A stretch of 64,000 nucleotides of DNA from Desulfofundulus thermobenzoicus (GTDB lineage: Bacteria > Bacillota > Desulfotomaculia > Desulfotomaculales > Desulfovirgulaceae). The position numbers and the translations under genes are program-made. Of this stretch, positions 24,019 to 32,416 are shown one piece after another (the first letter of the stretch is position 1; each line of letters begins with the position of its first letter). The DNA lies in contig NZ_WHYR01000012.1 of assembly GCF_009428905.1 (NCBI RefSeq), positions 16,529-80,528 on the forward strand. Reading direction: 5' to 3'. The notes beneath the pieces were generated by a model. It ran no database searches and had not been told where the DNA came from. It saw only the letters and a list, made by a program, of their open reading frames with translations.

Positions 24019-24705
24019 GTGATGGATGAGTGCGACATTTGCAAGAACAAAGGCAAGTTCTGTGATGTTTGTTGCTACAATTACGAAGATTATTTCGAGC
24101 CGCTACCGGATAAGGAAATTGAAGAAATCGAGCACGCGGAATTTCGCAAAGAAATTCAGGAAACGCTTCGTCCCGAGAAGATTCGGGTTTCAGTGCTGAA
24201 AGAATTTCGGGAAAAGTTCAACTTGGTGCGACGGTTTGGTTCCTCGGAAATTGTGAGGTATGCACCCGTGCAGGCTCTTGAAACAGCTTTGATGGCGACG
24301 AATACTCACGTCCTGTGTTATTTGCCGTGCGAGGTTCCGCCGGAACTCCAGGGCAAAGGGATAATAGATCTTGAAGATGCTTTCGCGGAAGCGTGTTCTT
24401 TAAGCGAATGGGCTACGCATGAATACACCCGGAATATTTTGAATCCTGCCAGGTATTGTTGTGCTTGTGATGAATTTATTGTTGCCGGCACAAAAGATTT
24501 TGGCGATGTTATTGCAACAGAAATTATTCTGGATGGAAGAAGGGTGTTTTTGAATAAAAAATATTTAGATCTTGTCATGGAAGCCATGGGGTCGGAAAGA
24601 GTAAAAACCTTTTTTGATTTTAAAGGAAGAGATTTATTATTGTTAACGAACTATAGTGGAGCAAAAGCGGTGATTATGCCACTTGTGTCGAGGGAATGTG
24701 ATTAA
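24019..24705 (+). CDS. Hypothetical protein with N-terminal Cys motif
   Basis: The 228-residue product starts CDICKNKGKFCDVCCYN, a pair of CxxC motifs likely to bind zinc, followed by an acidic linker. The body includes VRRFGSSEIVRYAPVQALE, HVLCYLPCEVPPELQGK and a second Cys pair (YCCACDEFIVAG). A strand-rich C-terminus follows (VFLNKKYLDLVMEAMGSERV, then LLLLTNYSGAKAVIMPLVS). I cannot assign a family. GTG 24019 or ATG 24022 is the start. A TnpB element follows six bases after the stop. Confidence 0.7.
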   Translation: MMDECDICKNKGKFCDVCCYNYEDYFEPLPDKEIEEIEHAEFRKEIQETLRPEKIRVSVLKEFREKFNLVRRFGSSEIVRYAPVQALETALMATNTHVLCYLPCEVPPELQGKGIIDLEDAFAEACSLSEWATHEYTRNILNPARYCCACDEFIVAGTKDFGDVIATEIILDGRRVFLNKKYLDLVMEAMGSERVKTFFDFKGRDLLLLTNYSGAKAVIMPLVSRECD

Positions 24706-24740
24706 GATCCCCGCCGGGAATTCCTTCGAATTTATTTATC

Positions 24741-25700
24741 TTGACTATGACCACCAAAACTTCCAAAGACGCGGCGAAATTTTCGGAGAAACTGCCTTCT
24801 TGCGTCCTGTGCCACGCCATCCGAGATATTAGGGCAAAGAAAAAAGCAAAGCGGTTCAAGCGCCTCTGGCCGTCGTTCAGCTACCAGAACTTCCGCGTGG
24901 AAAAAGAACTCTCCAAAGATGGCGGAGCCGTCTGGAAAGCTTCTTTTCCCACGCTGGAGAAAAGGATCGGGGTGCCCATCGTCGTTCAGTCCTACCAGGA
25001 AAAATACCTGGAAATGCTCCTCTCCGGTCAGGCCAAACAGGGCAGCGCGAAGCTGGTCAGGCACGGCCGGGACTGGTACATCCTCCTTTCTCTAACTATT
25101 TCGGTAGAAGAGAAACAGGGCAAAAAAATCATGGGGGTGGACCTGGGGCTGATTGACCTTTTAGTTGCTTCCGTAAACGGCCAAACTCTCTTCTTCTCCG
25201 GAAAAGGGCTGGCCTATACCCGGAGGCACTATGCGGAATTGCGGCACAGGCTTCAAAAAGCCGGGGCTTACCGCGCCCTGGTCAGGCTGGGAGACAAAGA
25301 ACACCGCTGGGTAACGGACGTAAACCACAAAATCAGCAAAGCTCTGATAGACTTTGCCATCGCCCACGGGGTGACGAAAATCCGCTTGGAAGACCTGACC
25401 GGGGCAAGGTGGACAAACCCTCAAAGAAAAGAACAGCGAAAAGACCACGGAAGAAGCCTGCACTACTGGCCTTACTATCAGCTTCGGAAATTCATCGAAT
25501 ACAAAGCGGCTCTAGCTGGTATCCAGGTAGAGTTAGTGAACCCCGACCTGACCACCCTGACCTGCAGCCGGTGCGGGGAAGTGCGGCGGAGCCGCCCGAA
25601 AGGCCGCTGGTTCAAATGCCCGCGGTGCAAAAAGATAAAGCACATCGACGTAAACGCAGCGGACAACGTAGCCCAGGCGGTGAGCGGCCTTGCCGCGTGA
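24741..25700 (+). CDS. tnpB: TnpB RNA-guided nuclease, N-terminally shortened
   Basis: This 319-residue protein has the RuvC-I motif GVDLGLIDLLVAS (~residue 135), RuvC-II IRLEDLTGARW (~213), a zinc finger CSRCGE...CPRC (~275-297) and RuvC-III DVNAADNVAQAV (~303). All catalytic acidic residues (D, E, D) are present. Normal TnpB proteins are ~370-410 aa; the usual start with its first beta-strands is missing, and coding begins only six bases after the left end. A deletion near the left end is therefore likely, and activity is doubtful. If functional it could also act on the RNA of the miniature element at 3.3-3.7 kb. Confidence 0.85.
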   Translation: MTMTTKTSKDAAKFSEKLPSCVLCHAIRDIRAKKKAKRFKRLWPSFSYQNFRVEKELSKDGGAVWKASFPTLEKRIGVPIVVQSYQEKYLEMLLSGQAKQGSAKLVRHGRDWYILLSLTISVEEKQGKKIMGVDLGLIDLLVASVNGQTLFFSGKGLAYTRRHYAELRHRLQKAGAYRALVRLGDKEHRWVTDVNHKISKALIDFAIAHGVTKIRLEDLTGARWTNPQRKEQRKDHGRSLHYWPYYQLRKFIEYKAALAGIQVELVNPDLTTLTCSRCGEVRRSRPKGRWFKCPRCKKIKHIDVNAADNVAQAVSGLAA

Positions 25701-25701
25701 G

Positions 25702-26017
25702 AATTGACCTTAGCGGTATGGAGTACAGCCTTCGGGCCGGAAAGTGCCGCTGCCCGGAAGGGTGGAGGGCAGGGGGTCCCTTGAACCTTCCGGGGCGGCG
25801 GTTGGCACGGCCCAATGGGTGAGTCGAAGAAGCCTGGCAGAAATGTACGGGCGGAGACAAATCCCGACCGGAACCGGGCGTGAACCCCGCGAGGGGCACG
25901 GAATTCTCGGGGTACCCCGGGTGGGTCCGGGGGGTTTCTCTCCGGGGGAATCCTCCGAATTCATTCGGGGGAGGACGTCAATGGAATCCTCCGAATTCAT
26001 TCGGGAGAGGATGTCAA
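25702..26017 (+). ncRNA. Omega RNA region of TnpB element
   Basis: The ~300 nt downstream of tnpB are rich in short stems, and from 25802 they are strongly conserved with the region at 3536. They end in the right-end hairpin, which in TnpB systems is the 3' end of the scaffold. With the first right end the guide would be TGGAATCCTCCGAATTC, that is, the element's own second hairpin; with the second it would be GCAAAAAATCTGGATC. Confidence 0.65.
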
Positions 26018-26157
26018 GCAAAAAATCTGGATCATTGTATGCGTCAAGCGGCGAAAATTCAATTCGAAAGTCATCGATTCAGTCTGGCTGGAAAGCTTGA
26101 CGGCTACAGGGGATAATTTGACCAGGGTGCGAATCGAGAAGGTAAAAAGCTAACAGC

Positions 26158-26187
26158 AAACTCGGGAAGTATTCTCGGGTTTTTCTT
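26158..26187 (+). terminator. Rho-independent terminator
   Basis: AAACTCGGGAA and TTCTCGGGTTT form an 11-bp stem with two G-U pairs around a three-base loop, followed by TTTTCTTTTTT. It ends transcription from the TnpB region before the kinase-like gene. The rest of 26018-26214 contains no gene. Confidence 0.7.
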
Positions 26188-26214
26188 TTTTGTCCCGAAG
26201 GGGGTTGGTGAAGC

Positions 26215-27762
26215 ATGGGCGGTGGTGGCAAGAAGAAAAACAGTGCTGTGGGCATGGGCGGCGCTGGCGCGGGGTTCGGAGTCGGTGCCGGCATCGCCCC
26301 GGCCGCGTCAGGCGAAACGGTGGCGGTCAGCGAAAGTTATCTTCCAGACATGGCGGGATACCAAGCACTGGCAAAAGATATCTCAGCCGTTTCCGGGAGC
26401 TCCGGAAGCGGCGTGCCAGGCGGGGCGGCACCCCCGAAGGCGGCCGCGGCGGCTTCAAAAGTCGTTTCGGCGTGGCCCGCCGCGACGGTGGTGGGCATTG
26501 CCAAGAAGAAGGGCCTGTCGCACGGCGGCCTGGTTGGAGGGGGAGAACAACCGGGTGAGATTTCCATCCTGCATGCCGTTGCCAACCCGGCTTACCCGGA
26601 ATCAACCAAAACCGTAACCACGGTTAATTTCGTCGCGGAAGAAGATTTCAAGGAACTCCCGCCCGAGATCCAGAAAAGCGTGGACGAGCGGGAAAAAGCC
26701 GCGGAAGAGGCCGTGATAGCCGGGGTGACACCTGACGGCGCGGCAGTGCTGGCCCCTCCGGCGCTTCCGGATATCCAGACGGTGCTCCAGAAAGCCCGGG
26801 AAAGCTTGAAAAACGGCACGGCCAACCTGAAGCTCGGCGTGTCAGCCTTTTCCCAGAAGGCCAAGGGGATACTCGACGTTATCACTTCCATGGCTAAGTC
26901 CAAGGAAGAGGTCCCCCGGGTCGGGCCGGAAGAATTCAAAACCAGGTCTTTTACTTTCAAAAAACCGGCGAAGGAACTGGGCGGCGTGCATGAAAAATTC
27001 ATCTACGCCGACCAGGACGGGAAAGAGTGGCTCTTCAAGCCGGACAAGCACTCCGGCGGCGCGGTGGCCGCGGCGGAATCGGCGGTTTCCCGCATAGCTG
27101 CCATGGTGGGTCAGCCGGCGGTGGACGTCTTTGTTACGGAGACGCCTCACGGGAAGGGGAGCATCCAGCCCTTCGTCCAAGGCGCGAAACAGCTGGGAAG
27201 CGATCCCGTCAAATATTCCCCCGCCCAGATACGGGCGCTGGTCCGGGAACACGTCATCTCCTGGGCCACGTCTGAACACGACGCCAAGCATGACAACTTT
27301 CTCGTCACGCCGGGCGGAGTGGTGGTGGGCGTGGACAAAGGCCAGGCGTTCAAGTTTTTCGGCGAAGACAAGCTGTCTTTAGACTACCATCCGAACAAGC
27401 AACACGGCTCCCAGGAGCCGGTTTATTATGCCCTTTACCGGGCGGCGAAAGAAGGCAAGGTGAAGATCAATCCTTACGACGCTCTCCCGGTGATTGAGAG
27501 GTTCGAGAAGATACCGGATGCGGAATACAGGGAGATACTCCGTCCGGTGGTGGACGCGGCGGTGAATAGCCCGGCAAAAAATCAGATCGCCTGGTGGAAG
27601 CGGATGGAGGACTTCGCGGCCCAGCGGCTCGGGCACAAGCCATCGGACCAGGAAGTGGGCGAAGAGTTTCTCCGCCGGGCGTGCGAGCGGAAGAACAACC
27701 TCCGGAAGGACTTCGCGGAATTTTTCGGCAAGGTGCTGAATACCGCAGTGGACTTCAGTTAA
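26215..27762 (+). CDS. MGGGxKKK protein with kinase-like domain
   Basis: This 515-residue protein starts MGGGGKKKNSAVGMGGAGAG, a Gly/Lys-rich lead like that of the protein at 28016. After an Ala/Ser-rich linker, residues ~240-390 look like a kinase-type fold: WLFKPDKHSGG (ATP-lysine region), AAAESAVSRIAAMVG, SEHDAKHDNFLVTPGG (catalytic-loop-like HDxxxDN) and VGVDKGQAFKFFGED (DxG-like metal motif). Comparable domains occur in phage head-associated and polyvalent proteins that are delivered with DNA. No signal peptide or membrane segment is present. It may be co-transferred through the secretion system and modify host targets (inference). ATG 26215 is behind GGGGGTTGG. Confidence 0.65.
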   Translation: MGGGGKKKNSAVGMGGAGAGFGVGAGIAPAASGETVAVSESYLPDMAGYQALAKDISAVSGSSGSGVPGGAAPPKAAAAASKVVSAWPAATVVGIAKKKGLSHGGLVGGGEQPGEISILHAVANPAYPESTKTVTTVNFVAEEDFKELPPEIQKSVDEREKAAEEAVIAGVTPDGAAVLAPPALPDIQTVLQKARESLKNGTANLKLGVSAFSQKAKGILDVITSMAKSKEEVPRVGPEEFKTRSFTFKKPAKELGGVHEKFIYADQDGKEWLFKPDKHSGGAVAAAESAVSRIAAMVGQPAVDVFVTETPHGKGSIQPFVQGAKQLGSDPVKYSPAQIRALVREHVISWATSEHDAKHDNFLVTPGGVVVGVDKGQAFKFFGEDKLSLDYHPNKQHGSQEPVYYALYRAAKEGKVKINPYDALPVIERFEKIPDAEYREILRPVVDAAVNSPAKNQIAWWKRMEDFAAQRLGHKPSDQEVGEEFLRRACERKNNLRKDFAEFFGKVLNTAVDFS

Positions 27763-27805
27763 GGTCAAAAATAATCAAAGTCAAGCCGGAAGGTGGTGTA
27801 GATAA

Positions 27806-28009
27806 ATGCTTTTTCTGCAAAAAATTCTGGATGCAGATTGGTTTGAAGAGCGGGAAGAGATAGTTGATCGCCTGGGCATGCCGCGTTGTAACAGGTGCGG
27901 TGGATCCCTGCATATTGGGGATACGGTGGATGTTGCCTGGCCCTGGTTTGACGATTTTAACCTTTGCCGGGGCTGCCAAGATACCGGTATAACTGGTGAG
28001 CGGGGGTGA
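27806..28009 (+). CDS. Small zinc-binding protein
   Basis: This 67-residue protein starts at ATG 27806 behind AAGGTGGTG. It contains PRCNRCGGSLHIGDTVDVAW and NLCRGCQDTG, a CxxC...CxxC zinc ribbon, after a short helix (LQKILDADWFEEREEIVDRL). Its function is unknown. It lies between the two MGGGxKKK genes and ends six bases before the TTG of the second, so the three probably form one operon. It could be a chaperone or DNA-binding accessory of those large proteins. Confidence 0.7.
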   Translation: MLFLQKILDADWFEEREEIVDRLGMPRCNRCGGSLHIGDTVDVAWPWFDDFNLCRGCQDTGITGERG

Positions 28010-28015
28010 TCTCCC

Positions 28016-30544
28016 TTGGGCGGCGGGAGCAAGAAGAAGAAAAGTGTCCACGCCCTGGGTGCAGGTGCTGGTGCGGCCATTTCTCCCGCCCTGGCTCCGG
28101 AAGCGCCGGAACCCGGCATTTCTTCTGGAGTCACGGCCACCATGTGGGGTTTGTATTGGAACTGGCAGTCCGACGCTTATAAAAAATACCAGGCAGGCGA
28201 GATCAGCGCGGTTGAATTATATACACAAGCTAACGGAACTGCCCAGAAATTGGGCATACCCGTTCCGCTGGGTATTGAACATTTGGCTGTGTTGAGCAGC
28301 GATCAGGAAAAGCTGAAAAAAGAGATGGCTCCGTTCGTGGAAACGGGCGAAGTGCAAAAGCCGTTGAATTTTGATTATATCGGGGTCGTTCCTATTGACA
28401 GCGATTTTTGGGGTTCTTATGACGAGGAGTATGCAAAATTTTTGGAAGGTAAAATAACTTACGAGCAGTTCCAAGAAAATCTTAAGAACGAGGCGGTGAA
28501 ACAGGGTTATGTGAATGCGGAGGCGGTCCAGGGAGAGCAAGAGCCCTCTGGACCGTCTTCAGTCTCTGGTGTTTCGGGTTCCACACATCCTGCACAGCCG
28601 GCGGATGAACCAGCCGGTGCGGATAAAGGGGAGGGATCGCCGGAAGCCGCGGAGGCAACCGCCGTTTCTCCGCCCGTGTCGCCTCCCGCCTGGCTCCTGG
28701 ACGCCAGCCCGGTCAACGAGGAATTCTGGTCTGAAGTGGCGGAATCCGGCCCGTTGGGGCGTCCTCTGATGGTCGCCGGACCGGACATCGAAGATCAAAC
28801 CCTTACCGCCACCATGTTCAGCGACCCCGGTGGAGATCCGGGCAAAGACCGCCTGGTGCTTTTCGGCAAGATCCGCGAAGAGTCGGAAGCCAAGCTTCTT
28901 GACGCCCTTGATCTGGAGGGCGGGCACGTGATGAAGGTCAAGAAGCAGGTGGAACAGGTGAAGCCGCTCCCGGTGGACGAACAGGAAGGGTATTACCAGC
29001 AGCTTTTGAAGGTGGCCAAGAGCGTCAACCACCACACCGGTGAGGGCAAGGACAACGTGATCCCGGACCATACACTGAAGGGGATGGTGGAACTCAGAAC
29101 CAAGCTCGAAAAACTGCAGGGCAGCGCCCAGGACGAAATGACCAAGGCCATGATCCAGAACTACCTGGATCAGCTGAAGACGGTGGAGGTCGCCGTGGCT
29201 GCCAAGACGAAGGCGCCTAAAGTTACTCAATTCACCGCCCCGCAGCTGGTCGAAGTGGAAGAAGAAGTCGTCGTACCGAACGCCTCCGGGGAGGGTCTTG
29301 CGGCCAAGAAACGCACGGGTTCCCGCATAGCGGCCAACGACGCCGGCGGACGCTCCGTATGGGACGGCCAGCGGGAAACCAACCAGTTTTACGGCGTCGA
29401 GTACGCCATAGACCTGGGCAACGGTTACCAGGCCGTTTACCACCCGAACGACGACTCCGTGCCGTTCTCGTTCCGGGGTACCATAGAGGTGATCTCCCCG
29501 CCGGGAGTAAAAGACGGGCGCGAAGCGCTGCAAAAGCTCAAATCCCTGCATTTGCACGCCGAGCCGCCCGCCAGCGCCCAGGAGGCCGAGGTCATGTACC
29601 TGGAGCGCAACATTTGGGCGCAGGGTTACGACAAGGACCCGGAATACATGGCCATCAATCAGGGGTTGGAAAACCTGGCTTTGAAACAGGAAGCCAGGCT
29701 GGTCTCCCAGCTCGAAGCGGTGTCGGGATTGAGCCAGGAGGAACAGTTAATCCTGGCTAAAGAGCTGATCTTGCAAAACGAACGGTCTCTGCTGGCCGAA
29801 AAAACCCGGTCCCTCAAGCGGTTTTTCGAAAAGAAGCTGGGCCTGGCTCCGGGCGGCTTGGAAAAATTGCCGTCTTACCGGCCGGTGCCCGGGGCGGCGC
29901 AGCAGAAGAAAGGTTTTCATTTCTGGAACCGGTTCGATCTTACGTCGGAAGCCGTGCGCCAAAAGACCAAGGGATACGTAATTACGCACAAATTGGAGGG
30001 AGTCGGCTCCGACCATAAAACGTCTTCCAAGGCCGACGTCCTGTGCCGGATTATCGAGAACGGCGGGGTGCTGGCGTCCACGGAGCTGCGGCGGCGCATG
30101 GGCGTAAAGCATTCCGGTATGTCTTCCTCCGAGGACATGAAAACCGGCGGCGCCAGCTACGCTTTCACTTTCTTCCGCAAAGCGAGCCAGCAAAAAAGTT
30201 ACGACATTGTATGGGACCCGGAAACGTTGCTTACCCGGTCTGACTGGTTCGCCACCAAGCAAGACGATTTCGGGGCGACCAACCCGAAAGATCACCATTA
30301 CGGCAAATCGGGACGAACGAGAAAAGTCGAGGACCTGCCTGATTACGCCAAGGACGCTAACGCGGGCAGTCTCAGGGCACAGGTAATGTTCAAAAACGGC
30401 ATAGATTTGCTGGGCGAGCACGCCCCGAAATATATTTTCGTGAACACGGAGGCTGACCGGCAGAAAGTGCTGGCTTCGTTCGCCAAGGCGGGCGTCAAGG
30501 AACTTAAGGGCCGCCCGGTGGAGGATGTGGTAAGGGTGAGGTAA
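28016..30544 (+). CDS. MGGGxKKK large multidomain protein, ART-like C-terminus
   Basis: The 842-residue product begins MGGGSKKKKSVHALGAGAGA, clearly like the protein at 26215. Residues ~35-170 contain two similar modules (WGLYWNWQSDAYKKYQAGEI and GVVPIDSDFWGSYDEEYAKF), then a Pro/Ala linker and helical parts. The last ~200 residues (YVITHKLEGVGSDHKTSSKA, ENGGVLASTELRRRMGV, GGASYAFTFFRK, SLRAQVMFKNGIDLL) are vaguely like DarT/PARP-type ADP-ribosyltransferases, but the usual catalytic Glu position reads AQV, so this is weak. TTG 28016 follows GGGGGTGATC. It resembles polyvalent proteins sent with DNA by phages and conjugative elements (inference). Confidence 0.55.
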   Translation: MGGGSKKKKSVHALGAGAGAAISPALAPEAPEPGISSGVTATMWGLYWNWQSDAYKKYQAGEISAVELYTQANGTAQKLGIPVPLGIEHLAVLSSDQEKLKKEMAPFVETGEVQKPLNFDYIGVVPIDSDFWGSYDEEYAKFLEGKITYEQFQENLKNEAVKQGYVNAEAVQGEQEPSGPSSVSGVSGSTHPAQPADEPAGADKGEGSPEAAEATAVSPPVSPPAWLLDASPVNEEFWSEVAESGPLGRPLMVAGPDIEDQTLTATMFSDPGGDPGKDRLVLFGKIREESEAKLLDALDLEGGHVMKVKKQVEQVKPLPVDEQEGYYQQLLKVAKSVNHHTGEGKDNVIPDHTLKGMVELRTKLEKLQGSAQDEMTKAMIQNYLDQLKTVEVAVAAKTKAPKVTQFTAPQLVEVEEEVVVPNASGEGLAAKKRTGSRIAANDAGGRSVWDGQRETNQFYGVEYAIDLGNGYQAVYHPNDDSVPFSFRGTIEVISPPGVKDGREALQKLKSLHLHAEPPASAQEAEVMYLERNIWAQGYDKDPEYMAINQGLENLALKQEARLVSQLEAVSGLSQEEQLILAKELILQNERSLLAEKTRSLKRFFEKKLGLAPGGLEKLPSYRPVPGAAQQKKGFHFWNRFDLTSEAVRQKTKGYVITHKLEGVGSDHKTSSKADVLCRIIENGGVLASTELRRRMGVKHSGMSSSEDMKTGGASYAFTFFRKASQQKSYDIVWDPETLLTRSDWFATKQDDFGATNPKDHHYGKSGRTRKVEDLPDYAKDANAGSLRAQVMFKNGIDLLGEHAPKYIFVNTEADRQKVLASFAKAGVKELKGRPVEDVVRVR

Positions 30545-30552
30545 GATGTTTG

Positions 30553-30590
30553 GCCGTGCGGTTTTGGAAGAAAGCTGCGCGGCTTTTTCT
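30553..30590 (+). terminator. Rho-independent terminator
   Basis: GCCGTGCGG (30553-30561) pairs with CTGCGCGGC (30575-30583, with G-U pairs), followed by TTTTTCTTCC. It ends the MGGGxKKK operon just behind the stop of the large protein. Confidence 0.65.
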
Positions 30591-30668
30591 TCCTGGTGTC
30601 CTTTCCGACTTATCAACAGCTACCTAATTTGCTAAACAAAGCTATACATTTCTAACAAACCCAACCTC

Positions 30669-30702
30669 AAGAGAGAACCACAAAACGGTTCTCTCTTTTT
30701 TT
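30669..30702 (+). terminator. Terminator inside TnpB element left end
   Basis: GAGAGAACC (30671-30679) and GGTTCTCTC (30687-30695), extended by A-T pairs, are followed by seven T. It would stop read-through from upstream into tnpB, so the nuclease gene needs its own weak promoter. Confidence 0.8.
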
Positions 30703-30736
30703 GTGCCCAAAACCTTTCTATTTGGAGGTGAAGGAA

Positions 30737-32173
30737 GTGGCGGAAACCATAAGGTCAACGAAGATCGAGATCGACCTTGACGACCGGGATGCCGGCGGTG
30801 CCAACATACAGAAGCGCAAGTGCCTTGAATTGACACAGAAAATCCTGAACGAAGCCCGCGTATTCTACGTAACTTTCTTCCTATCGCTCCCGGAAAAATT
30901 CGACGAACGGATCACCTATTATTCCGAAAAGCACGGAGAATACCGGGAGCGCAAACTCAACTCCAAGGAACTTTTAGCCTGGGCCGAATCAATAACCGTA
31001 TCCACCAGGGAGCACCCGGACGTACTGGACGAACAAAACTTCAGCCTGAAATTCTCCGGCATGCCCGTGGTCTACCGGCGGTCTGTCATCAATGACGCCA
31101 TTGGGAAAGTCAGGAGTTACCTGTCCCATTTGAAAAAGTGGGAGAAAAGTGGGGAAGGAAAAGGAAAACCCGGCTGGCCCAAAGCGGACAATTACCCGGT
31201 GCTGTACAAGGGCACGTACAGCCTGCAATTAATTGGCCTTGATCGAAAGGGCAGCTTCGTCCGGATCAAAGTGTTCGACGGGAGCAAATGGGTCTGGGTT
31301 AATTACCCGGTCAAAATCGGGCGGTGGCAGGAAAAACGGTTGGCTGAACCGGGGTGGGAAACGAAAAGCCCAAAACTGGTCATCGGCGCGAAGAAAATAT
31401 TCCTGAGTGTACCGCAGGCCCGGGAAGTCAGGGCCAGGAAGGTTGAGGAATCCAAACTGGACCCCGAACTGGTTACTGTCGGAGTGGATCTGAACGTCAA
31501 GAACCTGGCGGTGGTCACGGTCATGAAGAGCGGCAAAGTGATCGAAACCGTATTCATTAAAGACAGCGGTCTTGACCGGCACCGGTACCTGCATTTAAAG
31601 CTGATCAGCAAGCACCAGCGCCAATCCGGCAAAGCAGTAAGAGGCGAACGTTTTGATTGGCGGCTCTGGTCACACATCAAGCGCACCAACCTGGACTTCG
31701 CCCACAAAGTCTCCCGGAAGATAGCCGACGTATGCGCGAAATATCCGAGGTGTGTGCTCATATTTGAGCGGCTGGGGCGTTCCGGGCACGGGAAGGGCGG
31801 CAAAGCCAGGCGGATCAACCGCAAGCAAGCCAACCAGCTGAGGGGCTTGATCCGGGATTTGAGCAAGCACAAGGCGTTCCAATATGGGACGGTCACGGTG
31901 GAAACAGACCCCCACGGCACCAGCCATTACTGCGCCCGCTGCGGAGAAAAAGGCGAGAGGTTCTCGTTCAAAAACGGCAAGCGGGTCAAGCGCGGGTGGG
32001 GCAAATTGTTCTACTGCCCGCACTGCGGGTATGAAGTCAATGCTGATTTTAACGCCAGCGTGAACGTGCACCACAGCTTTTACCGCGAGTACCACTGGCG
32101 TATTGAAGGTAAGGCCCGAAGCGGCTTAAAGCGCCCTGCCCGGTTACAGGCCGGGTGGGAAAAGCTCCCTTGA
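30737..32173 (+). CDS. tnpB: TnpB/Cas12-like RNA-guided nuclease
   Basis: This 478-residue protein is longer than typical TnpB. RuvC-I is VGVDLNVKNLAVVTV (~residue 250), RuvC-II VLIFERLGRSG (~342), the zinc finger CARCGE...CPHCG (~405-435) and RuvC-III NADFNASVNVHH (~438). All catalytic acids are visible, so it looks functional. The N-terminal half contains the charged recognition region (SVINDAIGKVRSYLSHLKKW). GTG 30737 is chosen because GGAGGTG lies six bases upstream. It is only distantly like the TnpB at 24741. It lies between the MGGGxKKK operon and the HU genes. Confidence 0.88.
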   Translation: MAETIRSTKIEIDLDDRDAGGANIQKRKCLELTQKILNEARVFYVTFFLSLPEKFDERITYYSEKHGEYRERKLNSKELLAWAESITVSTREHPDVLDEQNFSLKFSGMPVVYRRSVINDAIGKVRSYLSHLKKWEKSGEGKGKPGWPKADNYPVLYKGTYSLQLIGLDRKGSFVRIKVFDGSKWVWVNYPVKIGRWQEKRLAEPGWETKSPKLVIGAKKIFLSVPQAREVRARKVEESKLDPELVTVGVDLNVKNLAVVTVMKSGKVIETVFIKDSGLDRHRYLHLKLISKHQRQSGKAVRGERFDWRLWSHIKRTNLDFAHKVSRKIADVCAKYPRCVLIFERLGRSGHGKGGKARRINRKQANQLRGLIRDLSKHKAFQYGTVTVETDPHGTSHYCARCGEKGERFSFKNGKRVKRGWGKLFYCPHCGYEVNADFNASVNVHHSFYREYHWRIEGKARSGLKRPARLQAGWEKLP

Positions 32174-32394
32174 CGGACACCCGGATGAGGGGAGCGCATG
32201 CCCGTATGCGGACGAGCATACACGGAAAGTGGTGGGGCTGCGGCTGAGGCAAGCGGGCAAGGTCCCGGCCCGGATTGTTTGCTTGCCTGTATCTTTTCCG
32301 TTGACCCGTTCCAATCCGGAAGGGACCGGGGTGGGCCGTATCGGAAAAGGGCGGCTGGAACGATAAACGTTTGGTTTGCTCCAAAGTCTATGTT
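32174..32394 (+). ncRNA. Candidate omega RNA of second TnpB element
   Basis: This GC-rich, stem-rich stretch lies between the tnpB stop and the right inverted repeat, where guide RNAs of this family are encoded. It contains stems such as GCCCGTATGCGGACGAGCAT and the pair CCGGAAGGGACCGGGG. No similarity to the other RNA regions of the window is seen, so this call rests on position only. Confidence 0.4.
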
Positions 32395-32416
32395 TGTATA
32401 GCTTTGTATAGCAAAT

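Larger units (their letters stand above)
24711..26017 (+). mobile_element. IS200/IS605-type TnpB element with doubled right end
   Basis: The left end (24711-24738) is shared with the miniature element at 3324. tnpB follows, then a conserved RNA region and the right-end hairpin CCTCCGAATTCATTCGGGGG ending GGACGTCAA at 25981. A second copy of the last 36 nt (25982-26017, three differences, ending GGATGTCAA) follows directly. No TnpA transposase is encoded, so it is an IS1341-like, non-autonomous element. The doubled end may come from insertion beside an older copy or from slippage. Confidence 0.8.
30627..32416 (+). mobile_element. TnpB element with 22-bp terminal inverted repeats
   Basis: ATTTGCTAAACAAAGCTATACA (30627-30648) recurs inverted at 32395-32416 with one mismatch (21/22). 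They enclose a terminator hairpin, a tnpB gene and ~220 nt of structured 3' sequence. The right end also has a tandem TTTGTATAGC repeat. Such ends differ from the hairpin ends of the other TnpB elements here and may be binding sites for an IS607-type serine recombinase, which is not encoded here. Confidence 0.7.

Noticed and set aside
25925..26020. Short spaced repeats as a CRISPR array
   Set aside because: Only two copies exist, they are adjacent without spacers and they are the doubled right end of the TnpB element.
27763..27785. GGTCAAAAATAATCAAAGTCAAG as a third CtsR-like operator
   Set aside because: The second heptad has mismatches and no matching promoter spacing is visible, in contrast to the two sites reported.
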